Origin: Paenibacillus lemnae
GTDB taxonomy: Bacteria > Bacillota > Bacilli > Paenibacillales > Paenibacillaceae
DNA: 47,877 nucleotides
Reading direction: 5' to 3'
NCBI RefSeq assembly: GCF_012933385.1
Contig: NZ_JABBPN010000027.1
Location: forward strand, 1 to 47,877
This document shows, piece by piece, positions 25,236-34,380 of this stretch. The translations under genes and the position numbers were made by a program. The notes below the pieces were generated by a model that saw nothing but the letters and a program-made list of their open reading frames with translations, searched no databases and was not told where the DNA came from. Each line of letters starts with the position of its first letter. Within the stretch, counting starts at the first letter, position 1.

Positions 25236-25994
25236 TTATCTGCCGATATTTCTGAATTTTTGAGTATAAGCTTTGGCATCCTGCGCTGTGCGCACCCGAT
25301 TGCGGCTCCACTCCAGCAGAATACGATCAATATATCTCAGGTGAACTTTGCCTGCAAAGACAGCTTCCTTCAGAGCAAGTAGAATGAGCTCATCTGGATA
25401 CCGATCCTGATCGATCCATCCTGATATCGTTTCTAACTCCATCGGTGATAACGGACGGCCAAACTCTTTTTCGAAGATGGTGAACATATTTCGTTCTTCC
25501 TTCTCCTGCTCTATGTGAGGACGAGGTTCAGCAGGCGTAGAAGCACCTTTTCCAGCAGGCTTGCGAGAGGACTCCACATTTCGGGAAACAGTCTCTTTCA
25601 CTGGAGACTCCCACTGCTCTTCGGCCATAAATTCCGCAAGTTTCAGATAGGTACCCTGGAGGTTATACCGCTCAAACTGAATCCCCCGCTCAGCATCCGT
25701 ATACTCATCAATCGTGATCCACTGTTCTTTCATTAACCGCTGCAGACTGGCAGCAATAGACTCTGATGGAGTGCCTGTCACCTCTTGAAGCTCCTCCAGA
25801 GATGGAAAAGCATTGTGCTCTACCTGTCCGAAGCCAAGAAGATGAACCAACAGCATACAATCGCTGTCACTCAAGTCCAGCCGGCGGTAGAAGCGCAGCA
25901 GCGAATAGGGAATCATGGCAATCCCTTGATTCATTCCTACTGCTGCCCCTGCAGCCCAAGCTTTGCTAAGTTCTTGCTTATTATGATTATTCAT
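25236..25994 (-). CDS. dnaD: DnaD-like replication initiation/primosome protein
   Basis: 252 residues: an N-terminal winged-helix region (IPYSLLRFYRRLDLSDSDCM, then PSLEELQEVTGTPSESIAAS), a charged linker (about 135-170), and the C-terminal DnaD/DnaB2 helical domain (FEKEFGRPLSPMELETISGW, then AKAYTQKFRNI). In B. subtilis DnaD helps load the replicative helicase at oriC and in restart. The ATG at 25994 lies 11 nt after the asnS stop and has no good ribosome site, so translation may depend on coupling; ATG at 25934 (MNQGIAMI) is an alternative start. Confidence 0.9.
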   Translation of the reverse strand: MNNHNKQELSKAWAAGAAVGMNQGIAMIPYSLLRFYRRLDLSDSDCMLLVHLLGFGQVEHNAFPSLEELQEVTGTPSESIAASLQRLMKEQWITIDEYTDAERGIQFERYNLQGTYLKLAEFMAEEQWESPVKETVSRNVESSRKPAGKGASTPAEPRPHIEQEKEERNMFTIFEKEFGRPLSPMELETISGWIDQDRYPDELILLALKEAVFAGKVHLRYIDRILLEWSRNRVRTAQDAKAYTQKFRNIGR

Positions 25995-26005
25995 AATAGT
26001 GCCGT

Positions 26006-27301
26006 TTACGGATATAACCGGTACAGCGTACGCGGGAACGGAATGGTTTCACGCACATGATCCAGGCCGCATATCCAGGCCACTGTACGCTCCAACCCGA
26101 GACCGAAGCCGGAATGCGGCACGGTACCATACGTTCTAAGATCCATATACCACTGATAGGTCTCCATCGACAAGCCATGTTCTGCAAACCGCTCTTCCAG
26201 CAGCTTCGGATCATCAATACGCTGGGACCCGCCAATAATTTCACCATAACCCTCAGGAGCGATCATATCTGCACATAAGACAACGTCAGGCCGGTTAGGA
26301 TCAGGCTTCATATAGAAAGATTTAATCTCTGCCGGGTAATGCGTAATAAAGACAGGCTTCTCATATTTTTCAGCAATGGCCGTTTCATGTGGAGCTCCAA
26401 AATCCTCTCCCCACGAGATTTCATGACCTTCAGATTGTAGAAATGATATGGCCTCATCATATGAAATTCTTGGAAATGGTGCCTGAATGTTCTCAAGTTT
26501 CGAAATATCTCGACCTACGGCTTCCAGTTCCATACGGCAGTTTTTAAGGACAGACTGCACGACATGGCTGATAAACTGTTCCTGTACAATAAGGCTTTCC
26601 TCATGGTCTGTGAATGCCATCTCCGGTTCAATCATCCAAAATTCAATCAGATGTCTGCGTGTCTTGGATTTTTCCGCACGAAATGTCGGTCCAAAAGAAT
26701 ACACTTTGCCCAAAGCCATGGCTGCCGCTTCCATATACAGCTGCCCACTTTGCGTCAGATAAGCATCTTCATCAAAATACTTGGTGTGAAACAGATTCGT
26801 TGTCCCTTCAGCAGAGGTCGGCGTCAGGATCGGAGGGTCTACCAGCGTAAAACCGTTGGTATCAAAATACTCCTGGACCGCACGAATAATTTCTGCACGA
26901 ATCACCATCACAGCTCGCTGCTTTTGACTGCGAAGCCATAAATGACGGTGATCCATCAGAAAATCAACACCATGCTCTTTCGGGGTAATCGGGTAATTTT
27001 CCGTCAGATGAATAACCTCGATGTTCGTAACCGTCATTTCATATCCGGATTGGCTGCGCGGTTCCTCACGGATCACACCTGTAACATATAAGGAGCTTTC
27101 CTGCGTCAAGCTTTTGGCATCATTCCAGATTTGTTCTGAAACCTCACTTTTAACGACGACTCCCTGAATATAGCCTGTTCCGTCACGAAGCTGCAGAAAC
27201 TGGATCTTGCCGCTGGATCTTTTATTGTTAATCCAGGCTCCGATCGTAACCGTCTCTCCAACATGCTGATGGACTTGGCGTATGGCACTTTTTTTGGTCA
27301 T
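26006..27301 (-). CDS. asnS: Asparagine-tRNA ligase
   Basis: Class IIb aminoacyl-tRNA synthetase, 431 residues, that charges tRNA-Asn. OB-fold anticodon domain at the N-terminus (VTIGAWINNKRSSGKIQFLQ), then the catalytic core with motif 2 (TFRAEKSKTRRHLIEFWMIE) and motif 3 (GFGLGLERTVAWICGLDHVR). ATG at 27301 has AAGGAGAG upstream. The order asnS-dnaD is conserved with B. subtilis, but here ackA lies 29 nt upstream instead of aspB. Confidence 0.97.
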   Translation of the reverse strand: MTKKSAIRQVHQHVGETVTIGAWINNKRSSGKIQFLQLRDGTGYIQGVVVKSEVSEQIWNDAKSLTQESSLYVTGVIREEPRSQSGYEMTVTNIEVIHLTENYPITPKEHGVDFLMDHRHLWLRSQKQRAVMVIRAEIIRAVQEYFDTNGFTLVDPPILTPTSAEGTTNLFHTKYFDEDAYLTQSGQLYMEAAAMALGKVYSFGPTFRAEKSKTRRHLIEFWMIEPEMAFTDHEESLIVQEQFISHVVQSVLKNCRMELEAVGRDISKLENIQAPFPRISYDEAISFLQSEGHEISWGEDFGAPHETAIAEKYEKPVFITHYPAEIKSFYMKPDPNRPDVVLCADMIAPEGYGEIIGGSQRIDDPKLLEERFAEHGLSMETYQWYMDLRTYGTVPHSGFGLGLERTVAWICGLDHVRETIPFPRTLYRLYP

Positions 27302-27330
27302 GCAAACAATCTCTCCTTAAACATGCAGTT

Positions 27331-28542
27331 TTACTGCGAGTTTGCCGCGTTCACGATGCGATGGGTATCCCTGGCAATAACCAATTCCTCATTGGTAGGA
27401 ATTACTAGAACCTCTACTTTGGAATTCATTGTAGAAATTCGACGGGGATCGCCGGAACGAATCTTGTTCAGCTCCTCGTCCAATTCCACACCCAGATAGG
27501 TGAGCTGTTTCAGTACACGGTCACGAAGCACGATCGAGTTTTCTCCGACACCTGCTGTAAACACAATGACGTCGACCCCGTTCATAGCTGCTGCATAGGA
27601 CCCGATATACTTACGCAGACGATACTCGTACATGTCAAAAGCGAGCGTTGAATGCGGCTCTCCCTTTTCCATACCTTCGGTAATCTCACGCATATCGCTG
27701 CTGATGCCCGAAATCGCAAGCAGCCCGCTGTGCTTATTCAGCATGGAATTCACTTCATTGACTGTCAGTTCCTCTTTGTTCATTACATAAGGAACGATGG
27801 CCGGATCGAGGTCACCGCTGCGTGTACCCATCATCAAGCCTTCCAGCGGCGTCATTCCCATAGAGGTGTCGATAGACTCACCGTTCTGAACGGCGGTTAT
27901 GGATGCACCGTTGCCGATATGACATGTAATGATCTTCAAATCCTCAATCGGCTTGTCCAGAAATTGGGCTGCAGCGTGACTGACATACTCGTGCGATGTA
28001 CCGTGTGCACCGTAACGACGGACTTTATATTTATTATAAAGAACTCGGGGAATGGCGTATAGATATGATTTTTCCGGCATGGTCTGATGGAAGGCTGTAT
28101 CGAATACAACAACCTGTGGAATACCAGGCATGTTGGTTTCAGCTGCCTTGATCCCCATCATGGACGCCGGGTTATGCAGTGGAGCCAGGTCAAATAAACG
28201 ACGGATTTCTTTTTTCGCTGCTTCATCCACCAGCGCGGAAGCTTTGAAAGATTCGCCACCATGAACAACACGGTGACCCACAGCCTGTATTTCTTCAATG
28301 GAAGATATGACACCATGTTCTTCATGGGTAAGCATGGAAAGAACTTTGCGGATCGCCGTAATATGTTCCAGAATTTCACTCACTTCTGTCACTTCCTGCT
28401 TGCCTGCCGGTTTATGAGTCAGAATAGAGGAGTCCATCCCGATACGCTCAACCAGTCCTTTAGCCAATACGGATTCGTCTGTCATGTTATACAGCTGATA
28501 TTTCAGAGACGAGCTACCTGCATTGATTACTAAAATTTTCAT
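27331..28542 (-). CDS. ackA: Acetate kinase
   Basis: Interconverts acetate + ATP and acetyl phosphate + ADP, giving ATP from overflow metabolism. 403 residues, ASKHA fold, with start motif ILVINAGSSSLKYQLYN and active-site stretches VGHRVVHGGE, VFDTAFHQTMPE and HIGNGASITAV. Its start codon overlaps the stop of the upstream dehydrogenase gene (ATGA). Butyrate kinase was considered because of that neighbour, but the N-terminus and the length are those of AckA. Confidence 0.96.
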   Translation of the reverse strand: MKILVINAGSSSLKYQLYNMTDESVLAKGLVERIGMDSSILTHKPAGKQEVTEVSEILEHITAIRKVLSMLTHEEHGVISSIEEIQAVGHRVVHGGESFKASALVDEAAKKEIRRLFDLAPLHNPASMMGIKAAETNMPGIPQVVVFDTAFHQTMPEKSYLYAIPRVLYNKYKVRRYGAHGTSHEYVSHAAAQFLDKPIEDLKIITCHIGNGASITAVQNGESIDTSMGMTPLEGLMMGTRSGDLDPAIVPYVMNKEELTVNEVNSMLNKHSGLLAISGISSDMREITEGMEKGEPHSTLAFDMYEYRLRKYIGSYAAAMNGVDVIVFTAGVGENSIVLRDRVLKQLTYLGVELDEELNKIRSGDPRRISTMNSKVEVLVIPTNEELVIARDTHRIVNAANSQ

Positions 28543-29411
28543 ATCCGGTCACCATCCTTGTCGTACTTGAAGAAGCCTTCTCCTGTTTTAACACCGAGCT
28601 GGCCGGCCCGCACCATTTTTTTAATGACAATGGAAGGACGATATTTCAGCTCTCCGAATTCACGGAACATTCTTTCAAGAGCAGCCAGTACGGAATCCAA
28701 TCCGAAACGGTCTGCCATTTCAAGAGGACCATGCTGGAAGCTGTATCCTATACGCATGGCATCATCGATATCTTCAGGGGATGCCACACCTTCTTGAAGT
28801 AGATGCAGCGCCTCATTGATCAGCAGACAAATCATACGGCTGGATACAAAACCAGGTGATTCAAATACCATGATCCCTTTTTTCTCTACAATTTCTTCTA
28901 CGAATCGCTTCGTTTCATTAAAAGTATTGTCAGACGTTTTCAGTCCGCGAATGATTTCTACCAGATCGACTTTAGAAACAGGATGAATAAAGTGCATGCC
29001 AATCACCCGCTCCGGGTACATGGTCGAGCTTGCTAGCTCGGTCAAACTGAGAGAGGATGTATTGCTTGCCAGTATAATATGACTTGGACAAACCTGATCC
29101 AGCTGCGCAAACACCTGTCTTTTGGCTTCCAAATCTTCAGTAATGGTTTCGATCACCATATCGCAGCCACTTAGCTCTGCAAAATGAGTCACCTTCTGAA
29201 TTCTTCCCAGAATCAATTTTTTCTCAGCCAGTGTGATCCCCCACTTTTCCAGCTGCTTGTCGAGACTTGTCCCGATCATGTCATATGAATACTCAAGTTT
29301 CTCTGGAGTTTTCTCCACCAGCATGACATCAAGGCCCTTAGCTGCGAGCATTTCAGCAATGCCCTGGCCCATTGTTCCTCCGCCGATGACTCCGATTTTT
29401 TTGAAATTCAT
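28539..29411 (-). CDS. 3-hydroxybutyryl-CoA dehydrogenase family protein
   Basis: 290-residue NAD(P)-dependent 3-hydroxyacyl-CoA dehydrogenase. Rossmann start KIGVIGGGTMGQGIAEMLAA, catalytic-site stretch SNTSSLSLTELA, GMHFIHPVSKVDLVEIIRG with the catalytic His, and the C-terminal domain ending GVKTGEGFFKYD. It would act on short-chain 3-hydroxyacyl-CoA as in butyrate or PHB metabolism or beta-oxidation. First gene of the hbd-ackA-asnS-dnaD run; GGGTGGAG precedes the ATG. No thiolase or crotonase is present nearby to narrow the pathway. Confidence 0.92.
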   Translation of the reverse strand: MNFKKIGVIGGGTMGQGIAEMLAAKGLDVMLVEKTPEKLEYSYDMIGTSLDKQLEKWGITLAEKKLILGRIQKVTHFAELSGCDMVIETITEDLEAKRQVFAQLDQVCPSHIILASNTSSLSLTELASSTMYPERVIGMHFIHPVSKVDLVEIIRGLKTSDNTFNETKRFVEEIVEKKGIMVFESPGFVSSRMICLLINEALHLLQEGVASPEDIDDAMRIGYSFQHGPLEMADRFGLDSVLAALERMFREFGELKYRPSIVIKKMVRAGQLGVKTGEGFFKYDKDGDRI

Positions 29412-29522
29412 GGTTCTGCTCCACCCTTTCTTTGGATCCTATACTTTATTGTACCCTTCTTTATCGAATCATACATTTATACGGGCACAAGATATAATAA
29501 TATCTTAGCACGTTGAAAAAGT

Positions 29523-29560
29523 AAAAAAAAACAGCCAGGCATAAAGAACTATGCTGGCTG
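29523..29560 (-). terminator. Terminator of the FtsH-like gene, overlapping its stop codon
   Basis: CAGCCAG-CATA / TATG-CTGGCTG hairpin with a one-base bulge, then nine T on the minus strand. The stem contains the TAG stop at 29549-29551. Confidence 0.85.
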
Positions 29561-31051
29561 AAGTGCATTTTCACGAAATTGACAACGAAATTGCTCGCCG
29601 GAGAGAATTTCTTCCGTCATCAGGATGTCCAGTGAATGATCAAAGATCGGACGATTTTGAAGCAGCAGCTGTTTAGTCTGCCCCATCAGGTTTTCCAGAA
29701 TTTGATTATTCTCTTTCATTAACTCTTCTGTCGTTACCATATTCATATTAACAATTCCTAGTGATGTCAGTCCGGATTTCATCATCGTTTCTACGATATT
29801 GATGGACTGTTCAAAATCATTGCTGGAGCCTGTGCTTCTTCCGCCATAATAGATTTCCTCGGCAGCAGCACCACCAAGCGCAATCATAATCTGTTCCTCC
29901 AGGAATGTTTTTGTATATAAATATTGTTCCTGCTGAGGATTATGACGCACATACCCCAAAGCCTTACCGCGGGGACTCAGAGCCACCTGTTTCACACTGC
30001 CCGGACGAACGAGTTCTGCCATAATGGCATGTCCAAGTTCATGTATGGCCACACGTTTCTTCTCTTCCAGGTTCGACTCACGATCAGAACGTTCACCCAT
30101 CATCACTTTGTCGATTGCCATGGAAAGGTGACTTTGACGGATCATGTCCACACTCTCACGCATCGTATAGATAGCAGCTTCATTCATAACGCTTTCCAAC
30201 TGAGCTCCGGAGAAACCATATGCTTCTTCTGCAATCTTATCCAGATCCACATCTGGATGAAGAGGTTTGTTGCCTGCATGCAGATTAAGAATGTGCGTTC
30301 TCGCTTTTTTGTCTGGCAGATCGACCTGAATATGCCGGTCAAAACGGCCCGGACGAAGCAGAGCGCTGTCGAGCATCTCTTTGCGGTTCGTTGCAGCAAT
30401 GACGAGCAAACGCGGCGATTCGGAAGAATAGATTCCGTCCATTTCTGTTAAGAGCTGGTTCAGGGTCTGGTCATACTCCCTTTGCTGACCCCCTTCACGC
30501 TTCCCGCCAATAACATCAATTTCGTCAATGAATATAATAGCATTTTGTTTGTTTTCTTTTGCAGCCCGGTTACGAGCGTCTTTAAACAAATCCCGGATTC
30601 GCCCAGCACCGACACCGACGTACATTTCAACAAACTCACTACCGGATGCTGCTACAAATACGGAGTTAGTATAGTGTGCAGCTGCTTTAGCCATTAGCGT
30701 TTTACCTGTTCCCGGAGGGCCAGTCAACAAGATGCCTTTCAGTGGACGGATACCGAACTTTTGGATTTCTTCATGTCTTATGAGAAAATCAAGCGCTTCA
30801 CGAAGCTCCTGCTTGGCATTCTCCTGTCCGCCAATTTCTTCAAACGTTAATTTAGCTGGTGCGACTTTTTTTCGGTTACGGTCACTCGCAGCACCTACTG
30901 CAATGCCGCCTTTCATTTTTAAAACCATAAACAACGCACCGATGAGGACGGCTGCTATCAAAAGGGGTACCATATTAATGCCAACAAAAGCTAAAAACAA
31001 GATCAATACAGGAACAAAACCTATAGCTGCTTCTTTTATCCATCTAGGCAT
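29549..31051 (-). CDS. FtsH-like membrane AAA protease lacking the extracytoplasmic domain
   Basis: 500-residue ATP-dependent zinc protease. Two membrane helices (about 8-25 and 26-47) follow each other with almost no loop, where classical FtsH has about 70 external residues. The AAA domain has Walker A GPPGTGKT (111-118), pore loop MYVGVG (143-148), Walker B IFIDEID (173-179) and SRH LLRPGRFDRHIQVDLP; the M41 protease has HELGH (337-341) and third ligand D412 in GSSNDFEQ. All catalytic residues are intact. ATG at 31051 has GGAGG 9 nt upstream and overlaps the end of the partner gene. Likely a second, specialised FtsH; the essential ftsH next to hslO/hprT is not in this window. Confidence 0.9.
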   Translation of the reverse strand: MPRWIKEAAIGFVPVLILFLAFVGINMVPLLIAAVLIGALFMVLKMKGGIAVGAASDRNRKKVAPAKLTFEEIGGQENAKQELREALDFLIRHEEIQKFGIRPLKGILLTGPPGTGKTLMAKAAAHYTNSVFVAASGSEFVEMYVGVGAGRIRDLFKDARNRAAKENKQNAIIFIDEIDVIGGKREGGQQREYDQTLNQLLTEMDGIYSSESPRLLVIAATNRKEMLDSALLRPGRFDRHIQVDLPDKKARTHILNLHAGNKPLHPDVDLDKIAEEAYGFSGAQLESVMNEAAIYTMRESVDMIRQSHLSMAIDKVMMGERSDRESNLEEKKRVAIHELGHAIMAELVRPGSVKQVALSPRGKALGYVRHNPQQEQYLYTKTFLEEQIMIALGGAAAEEIYYGGRSTGSSNDFEQSINIVETMMKSGLTSLGIVNMNMVTTEELMKENNQILENLMGQTKQLLLQNRPIFDHSLDILMTEEILSGEQFRCQFRENALQPA

Positions 31052-31577
31052 GATTCCATACCTCCATTTTGCCGGGCTGACGCGGCAGAATAATATATTT
31101 ACCTGATTTACCATCGGTTAAGCTTACATATACATTTTTATCATCAATTTGCGCTTTCGCCTTCAGATTCGGCTGATCCTCAGCCAAAGCATTCAGTGAA
31201 TCTAAAATATCCGTATACTGTCTGCTGTCCATCGCTTCTGCAACAGACAACATCGCATCATCCCACCACTGATCGAGCACCTCGGATGAGTGATCTTCGA
31301 CTTCGATTTTCAACTCACGGCTTCCAATTACACTGCGGCCTTCCTTGTTCACATGATTCACAAGATCTCTTAAATTTGTTTCAGGCTTTAAATTAAGTTT
31401 CAAAGTGACGGTGTTGTGTTTAATATCTATTTGAGAGCTGTTCACGCCATCGTAATTCGATACAACCTGAGTTAAAGGACTTTGCAAAGCGAACTGCCGA
31501 TAGAGAAACCAGCCTCCAAAAAGAACAGATGCTGTAATAACAACAGAGAGCATTATAGGAACAATGCGAAGTTTCAA
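31044..31577 (-). CDS. Single-pass membrane protein cotranscribed with the FtsH-like protease
   Basis: 177 residues: one N-terminal membrane helix (about 4-26) and a ~150-residue domain predicted to lie outside the cytoplasm, with alternating strands and helices (ITVTLKLNLKPETNLRDLV-like region, then WWDDAMLSVAEAMDSRQYTD). No known family. TTG at 31577 is the start: AAGGAGG lies 7 nt before it, and the upstream TTG at 31595 falls in that site. The stop overlaps the protease start by 8 nt, implying coupled translation and a joint function, for example as the external or adaptor part of the protease (inference). Confidence 0.8.
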   Translation of the reverse strand: MKLRIVPIMLSVVITASVLFGGWFLYRQFALQSPLTQVVSNYDGVNSSQIDIKHNTVTLKLNLKPETNLRDLVNHVNKEGRSVIGSRELKIEVEDHSSEVLDQWWDDAMLSVAEAMDSRQYTDILDSLNALAEDQPNLKAKAQIDDKNVYVSLTDGKSGKYIILPRQPGKMEVWNHA

Positions 31578-31752
31578 AGAAAGTTCCTCCTTCAAACTTG
31601 AAATGTGAAACTAGGGTTTGTTTTCTTTGCTATTTTCTTTTCTGCTAATTTAATACATGTATGAGTATATCACATTATATATACGATTTCATTTACAACT
31701 GTGAAAATATTGAAAACATTTTTTGTGTAAGCGTATTCATATCGCTGCGCTC

Positions 31753-31785
31753 AAATACGGCTAAGGATCACCCTTAGCCGTATTT
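31753..31785. terminator. Terminator downstream of the VOC gene
   Basis: Perfect 14-bp stem AAATACGGCTAAGG/CCTTAGCCGTATTT with a five-base loop. It separates the VOC gene from the FtsH-like unit. Between 31578 and 31752 only AT-rich sequence with several possible -10 boxes is seen. Confidence 0.8.
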
Positions 31786-31805
31786 TTACTGTCCATAATG
31801 ATATT

Positions 31806-32300
31806 TTAATACGCTCCCTGCGAATATGTTAATTCATAGCTGTGACTATAAATTTCGAAAATATTTCCAAATGGATCCTCTACATATACCATGCGATACG
31901 GTTTATCACCTGGATAATATTCTCTAATTGGCATACGTTGTTTTCCACCGTGCAGCTTGATTTTCTCCACAAGTCCTTCAATATCTGGATCTTGAATGCA
32001 AAAGTGAAAAATCCCCGTTTTCCAATATTCAAAATTATTATTGGGTGTCTCATTCTCAGGGAATTCGAACATTTCAACACCAATTTTATCACCAGTTGCT
32101 AAATGGGCAATTCTGAACGTTCTCCAATCTTCTCCAAAAACATCCCTGCACATTTGACCAATCGGAGTGTCATCATTCTCGATCTCCGATGGTTTCATGA
32201 TTACATACCACCCTAAAACTTCGGTGTAGAATTTAACAGCTTGTTCCAGTTTGGGTACTGAAAGACCAATATGTGAAAATGTTTTAGGGTAAGTAAACAT
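31806..32300 (-). CDS. VOC-superfamily (glyoxalase-like) protein
   Basis: 164 residues forming two beta-alpha-beta-beta-beta units. The first starts TFSHIGLSVPKLEQAVKFYT with a possible metal His; the second has GIFHFCIQDPDIEGLVEKI and ends VEDPFGNIFEIYS, the usual C-terminal metal Glu motif. Could be a lyase, dioxygenase or resistance protein; no specificity can be read. ATG at 32300 has AAGGAG upstream; a GTG three codons earlier overlaps the ribosome site. Single gene. Confidence 0.88.
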   Translation of the reverse strand: MFTYPKTFSHIGLSVPKLEQAVKFYTEVLGWYVIMKPSEIENDDTPIGQMCRDVFGEDWRTFRIAHLATGDKIGVEMFEFPENETPNNNFEYWKTGIFHFCIQDPDIEGLVEKIKLHGGKQRMPIREYYPGDKPYRMVYVEDPFGNIFEIYSHSYELTYSQGAY

Positions 32301-32461
32301 TGTTTTCACTCCTTATCTTATATCATGTATTTTAGTTTGTACGATGAAGCACATTTATATTATGATTTATCACTATAGATTAAGGCTGCCTGGTGTAAGC
32401 CATAAAGTAATGACTACTCAGCTGATGTATTCATGGGGATTAGAACAAAAATGAGTAAAAA

Positions 32462-32499
32462 TAAAAAAACATGAGACCAGCACGAATCGCGGTCTCATG
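32462..32499 (-). terminator. Terminator of the dinG-rex-mtaD-tseB run
   Basis: Perfect 9-bp stem CATGAGACC/GGTCTCATG (32470-32478 with 32491-32499) followed by seven T on the minus strand. Confidence 0.85.
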
Positions 32500-32535
32500 A
32501 TCTTAAAGTATTAAAAAATTTGAAAAAACATAATT

Positions 32536-33054
32536 TTATCCTTGATTAGGGAGCGTTATATCCTCACCAATGGGTGCGCCATCCTGAAACCGAAAGAACC
32601 GATAATGCGTTCCTTTCTCGTTCTTATAATGCAGCTGCCAAACATACTCTCCGTCATACATCCCAGGCAGCAAGCGAAGGATCTCTGCACCAGGCAGGTC
32701 CCGATCAATCAAAGACATGATCTGTTGTTCTGATGTACCATCTGATATACGCTCCGCATGCACAGCTTGTTCTCCTGCCGGTTTACCGTCTTCCGTAAAT
32801 TTGATCCAGACCATGATATCCTGTCCTTCTCCATCTTGTCCGGCCGCCACCCAGTAAATGCTGTCCTTGTCCCAAACAGAATGATAGGTTTTCTGCACCT
32901 TACCCAGGCCTCCATGCTGCCTTGCGGTCTGCACCGCTGCTCTTTCTTCATCCCAGATTCCGGACATGACATCTGAATAATAAATTTGAACCGCCAGCAG
33001 TGCGAGAAGAATACAAGATATCGTGAGCAGGATTCGCTTGGTGTTTTTTTTCAA
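32536..33054 (-). CDS. tseB: TseB/YpmB-like membrane-anchored protein (DUF5590)
   Basis: 172 residues: one N-terminal membrane helix (ILLTISCILLALLAVQIYYS) and an external domain with two related PepSY-like halves (ERAAVQTARQHGGLGKVQKT; YDGEYVWQLHYKNEKGTHYR). B. subtilis YpmB (TseB) modulates PBP2A and cell elongation. In B. subtilis the gene lies after dinG-ypmA; here it closes dinG-rex-mtaD, 24 nt after mtaD. Start is TTG at 33054 with only a weak GGGG site, suggesting low or coupled translation. Assignment rests on size, topology and position. Confidence 0.8.
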   Translation of the reverse strand: MKKNTKRILLTISCILLALLAVQIYYSDVMSGIWDEERAAVQTARQHGGLGKVQKTYHSVWDKDSIYWVAAGQDGEGQDIMVWIKFTEDGKPAGEQAVHAERISDGTSEQQIMSLIDRDLPGAEILRLLPGMYDGEYVWQLHYKNEKGTHYRFFRFQDGAPIGEDITLPNQG

Positions 33055-33078
33055 TGTCTTAACCCCGTTCCCAAGTTC

Positions 33079-34380
33079 CTAGCGGGCCAACAGCTGCTCA
33101 AAAGATCTTTGAGCCTCGCTGCGGATTTTTTCCTCATCCATTGTGAGACAGCTGCCGTTTTTGACGATCTGTTTACCGTCAACCCATACATGCTCAACAT
33201 CTTTCGCGCTGGCGGAGTATATCACGTGAGATATAAAGTCGGTGCGCGGGAGAAAATGAGCCTGGTCGGTATTTAAAGCAATGAAATCAGCCTTCATGCC
33301 TTCAGCTAGTGTCCCTACCTGATCCAAGAACAGCGAGCGGGCTCCGTATTCTGTGCCTAAGCGAAAGGCTTCTGCTGCCGGTATGGCTGTTGGATCCCCG
33401 CTGACCCCTTTATGTATTAACGCCGCTAGACGCATCTCTTCGAACATATCCAGATTATTGTTGCTTGCTGGGCCATCCGTACCGAGAGAAACCGTAACGC
33501 CTGCTTTCAACAATTCAGGGACTCTGGCAATGCCGCTCGCAAGCTTAAGATTGCTGCCGGGATTATGGGACACGGCTACGCCATGATCTGCTAGGATTTG
33601 GATTTCTTCATCATTTAAATGCACACCGTGCGCAACAAGACAAGGCCGAGAGAAAACACCAAGTTTGCGCAGGTGCTCTACAGGCCGTACACCATAATCC
33701 TTCACATTTTGCTCAACCTCAGCCCGTGTTTCACTCATATGAGTATGCATCGGAATATTCAGGTCGATCGATGCTTGTACGAATTTTTCAATGAAATCCG
33801 GCGGACAGGTGTATGGAGCATGCGGCGAAATCATCGTTGTAATTCTGCCATCAGCCTTACCATGCCAGTCTCTAGCGAAAGCAACAGCTTCATCCAGCTT
33901 GCTCTTCTGCACATCAGGCGGACAGAGACCAATGACCCCTCTCGTCAGGACAGCCCGCATTCCGGATTGTTCCGTCACGTTTGCAACCTGGTCCATATGG
34001 TCGTACATGTCTAAAAAGGTCGTTGTTCCTCCTTTTAACATCTCTACGACGGACAGCGAAGTTCCCCAGTACACATCCTGAGCGGTAAACTTCCCTTCCA
34101 TTGGCCACATTTTATCCTCCAGCCAAACCTGGAGTGCCAAATCATCTCCATATCCACGAAGCAAAGACATGGCAGTATGGCCGTGGGTATTCACCAGACC
34201 GGGCATGAACAAAAGGTTATTGCCATCCAGCACCTCTATTCCTTCTTCAAGCTGAGGTTCTTCTTCCCCGATATAGGTGATCTGGTCCCCCTCAATGACC
34301 ATATACCCTTTTACAAGCGTCTTTTCATCCTGTAACACAACGAATGTTCCGTTTTTAATGACCCATTTCTGTTGCGGCAT
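33079..34380 (-). CDS. mtaD: 5-methylthioadenosine/S-adenosylhomocysteine deaminase (amidohydrolase)
   Basis: Zn-dependent amidohydrolase of 433 residues that deaminates SAH, MTA or adenosine-type compounds. Metal ligands are visible: HGH in PGLVNTHGHTAMSLLRGYG, His in HTHMSETRAEV, His in CLVAHGVHLND, and Asp in VSLGTDGPASNNNLDMFEEM. ATG at 34380 has AAGGAGG upstream. The start lies inside the end of rex (26-nt overlap), so the two are probably translated together. Related enzymes include guanine and chlorohydrolase types; the VNTHGHTAMSLLRG and SNNNLDMFEEM stretches favour MtaD. Confidence 0.93.
   Translation of the reverse strand: MPQQKWVIKNGTFVVLQDEKTLVKGYMVIEGDQITYIGEEEPQLEEGIEVLDGNNLLFMPGLVNTHGHTAMSLLRGYGDDLALQVWLEDKMWPMEGKFTAQDVYWGTSLSVVEMLKGGTTTFLDMYDHMDQVANVTEQSGMRAVLTRGVIGLCPPDVQKSKLDEAVAFARDWHGKADGRITTMISPHAPYTCPPDFIEKFVQASIDLNIPMHTHMSETRAEVEQNVKDYGVRPVEHLRKLGVFSRPCLVAHGVHLNDEEIQILADHGVAVSHNPGSNLKLASGIARVPELLKAGVTVSLGTDGPASNNNLDMFEEMRLAALIHKGVSGDPTAIPAAEAFRLGTEYGARSLFLDQVGTLAEGMKADFIALNTDQAHFLPRTDFISHVIYSASAKDVEHVWVDGKQIVKNGSCLTMDEEKIRSEAQRSFEQLLAR

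Noticed and set aside
27331..28542. Butyrate kinase instead of acetate kinase
   Set aside because: N-terminal ILVINAGSSSLKYQL, VVHGGE and 403-residue length are those of AckA.
29489..29506. AAGATATAATAATATCTT palindrome upstream of hbd
   Set aside because: AT-rich short dyad in a promoter-sized gap; could be an operator but chance is as likely.
31700..31718. TGTGAAAATATTGAAAACA as a Rex operator
   Set aside because: Only one half matches the TTGTGAA half-site; the other half deviates too much.
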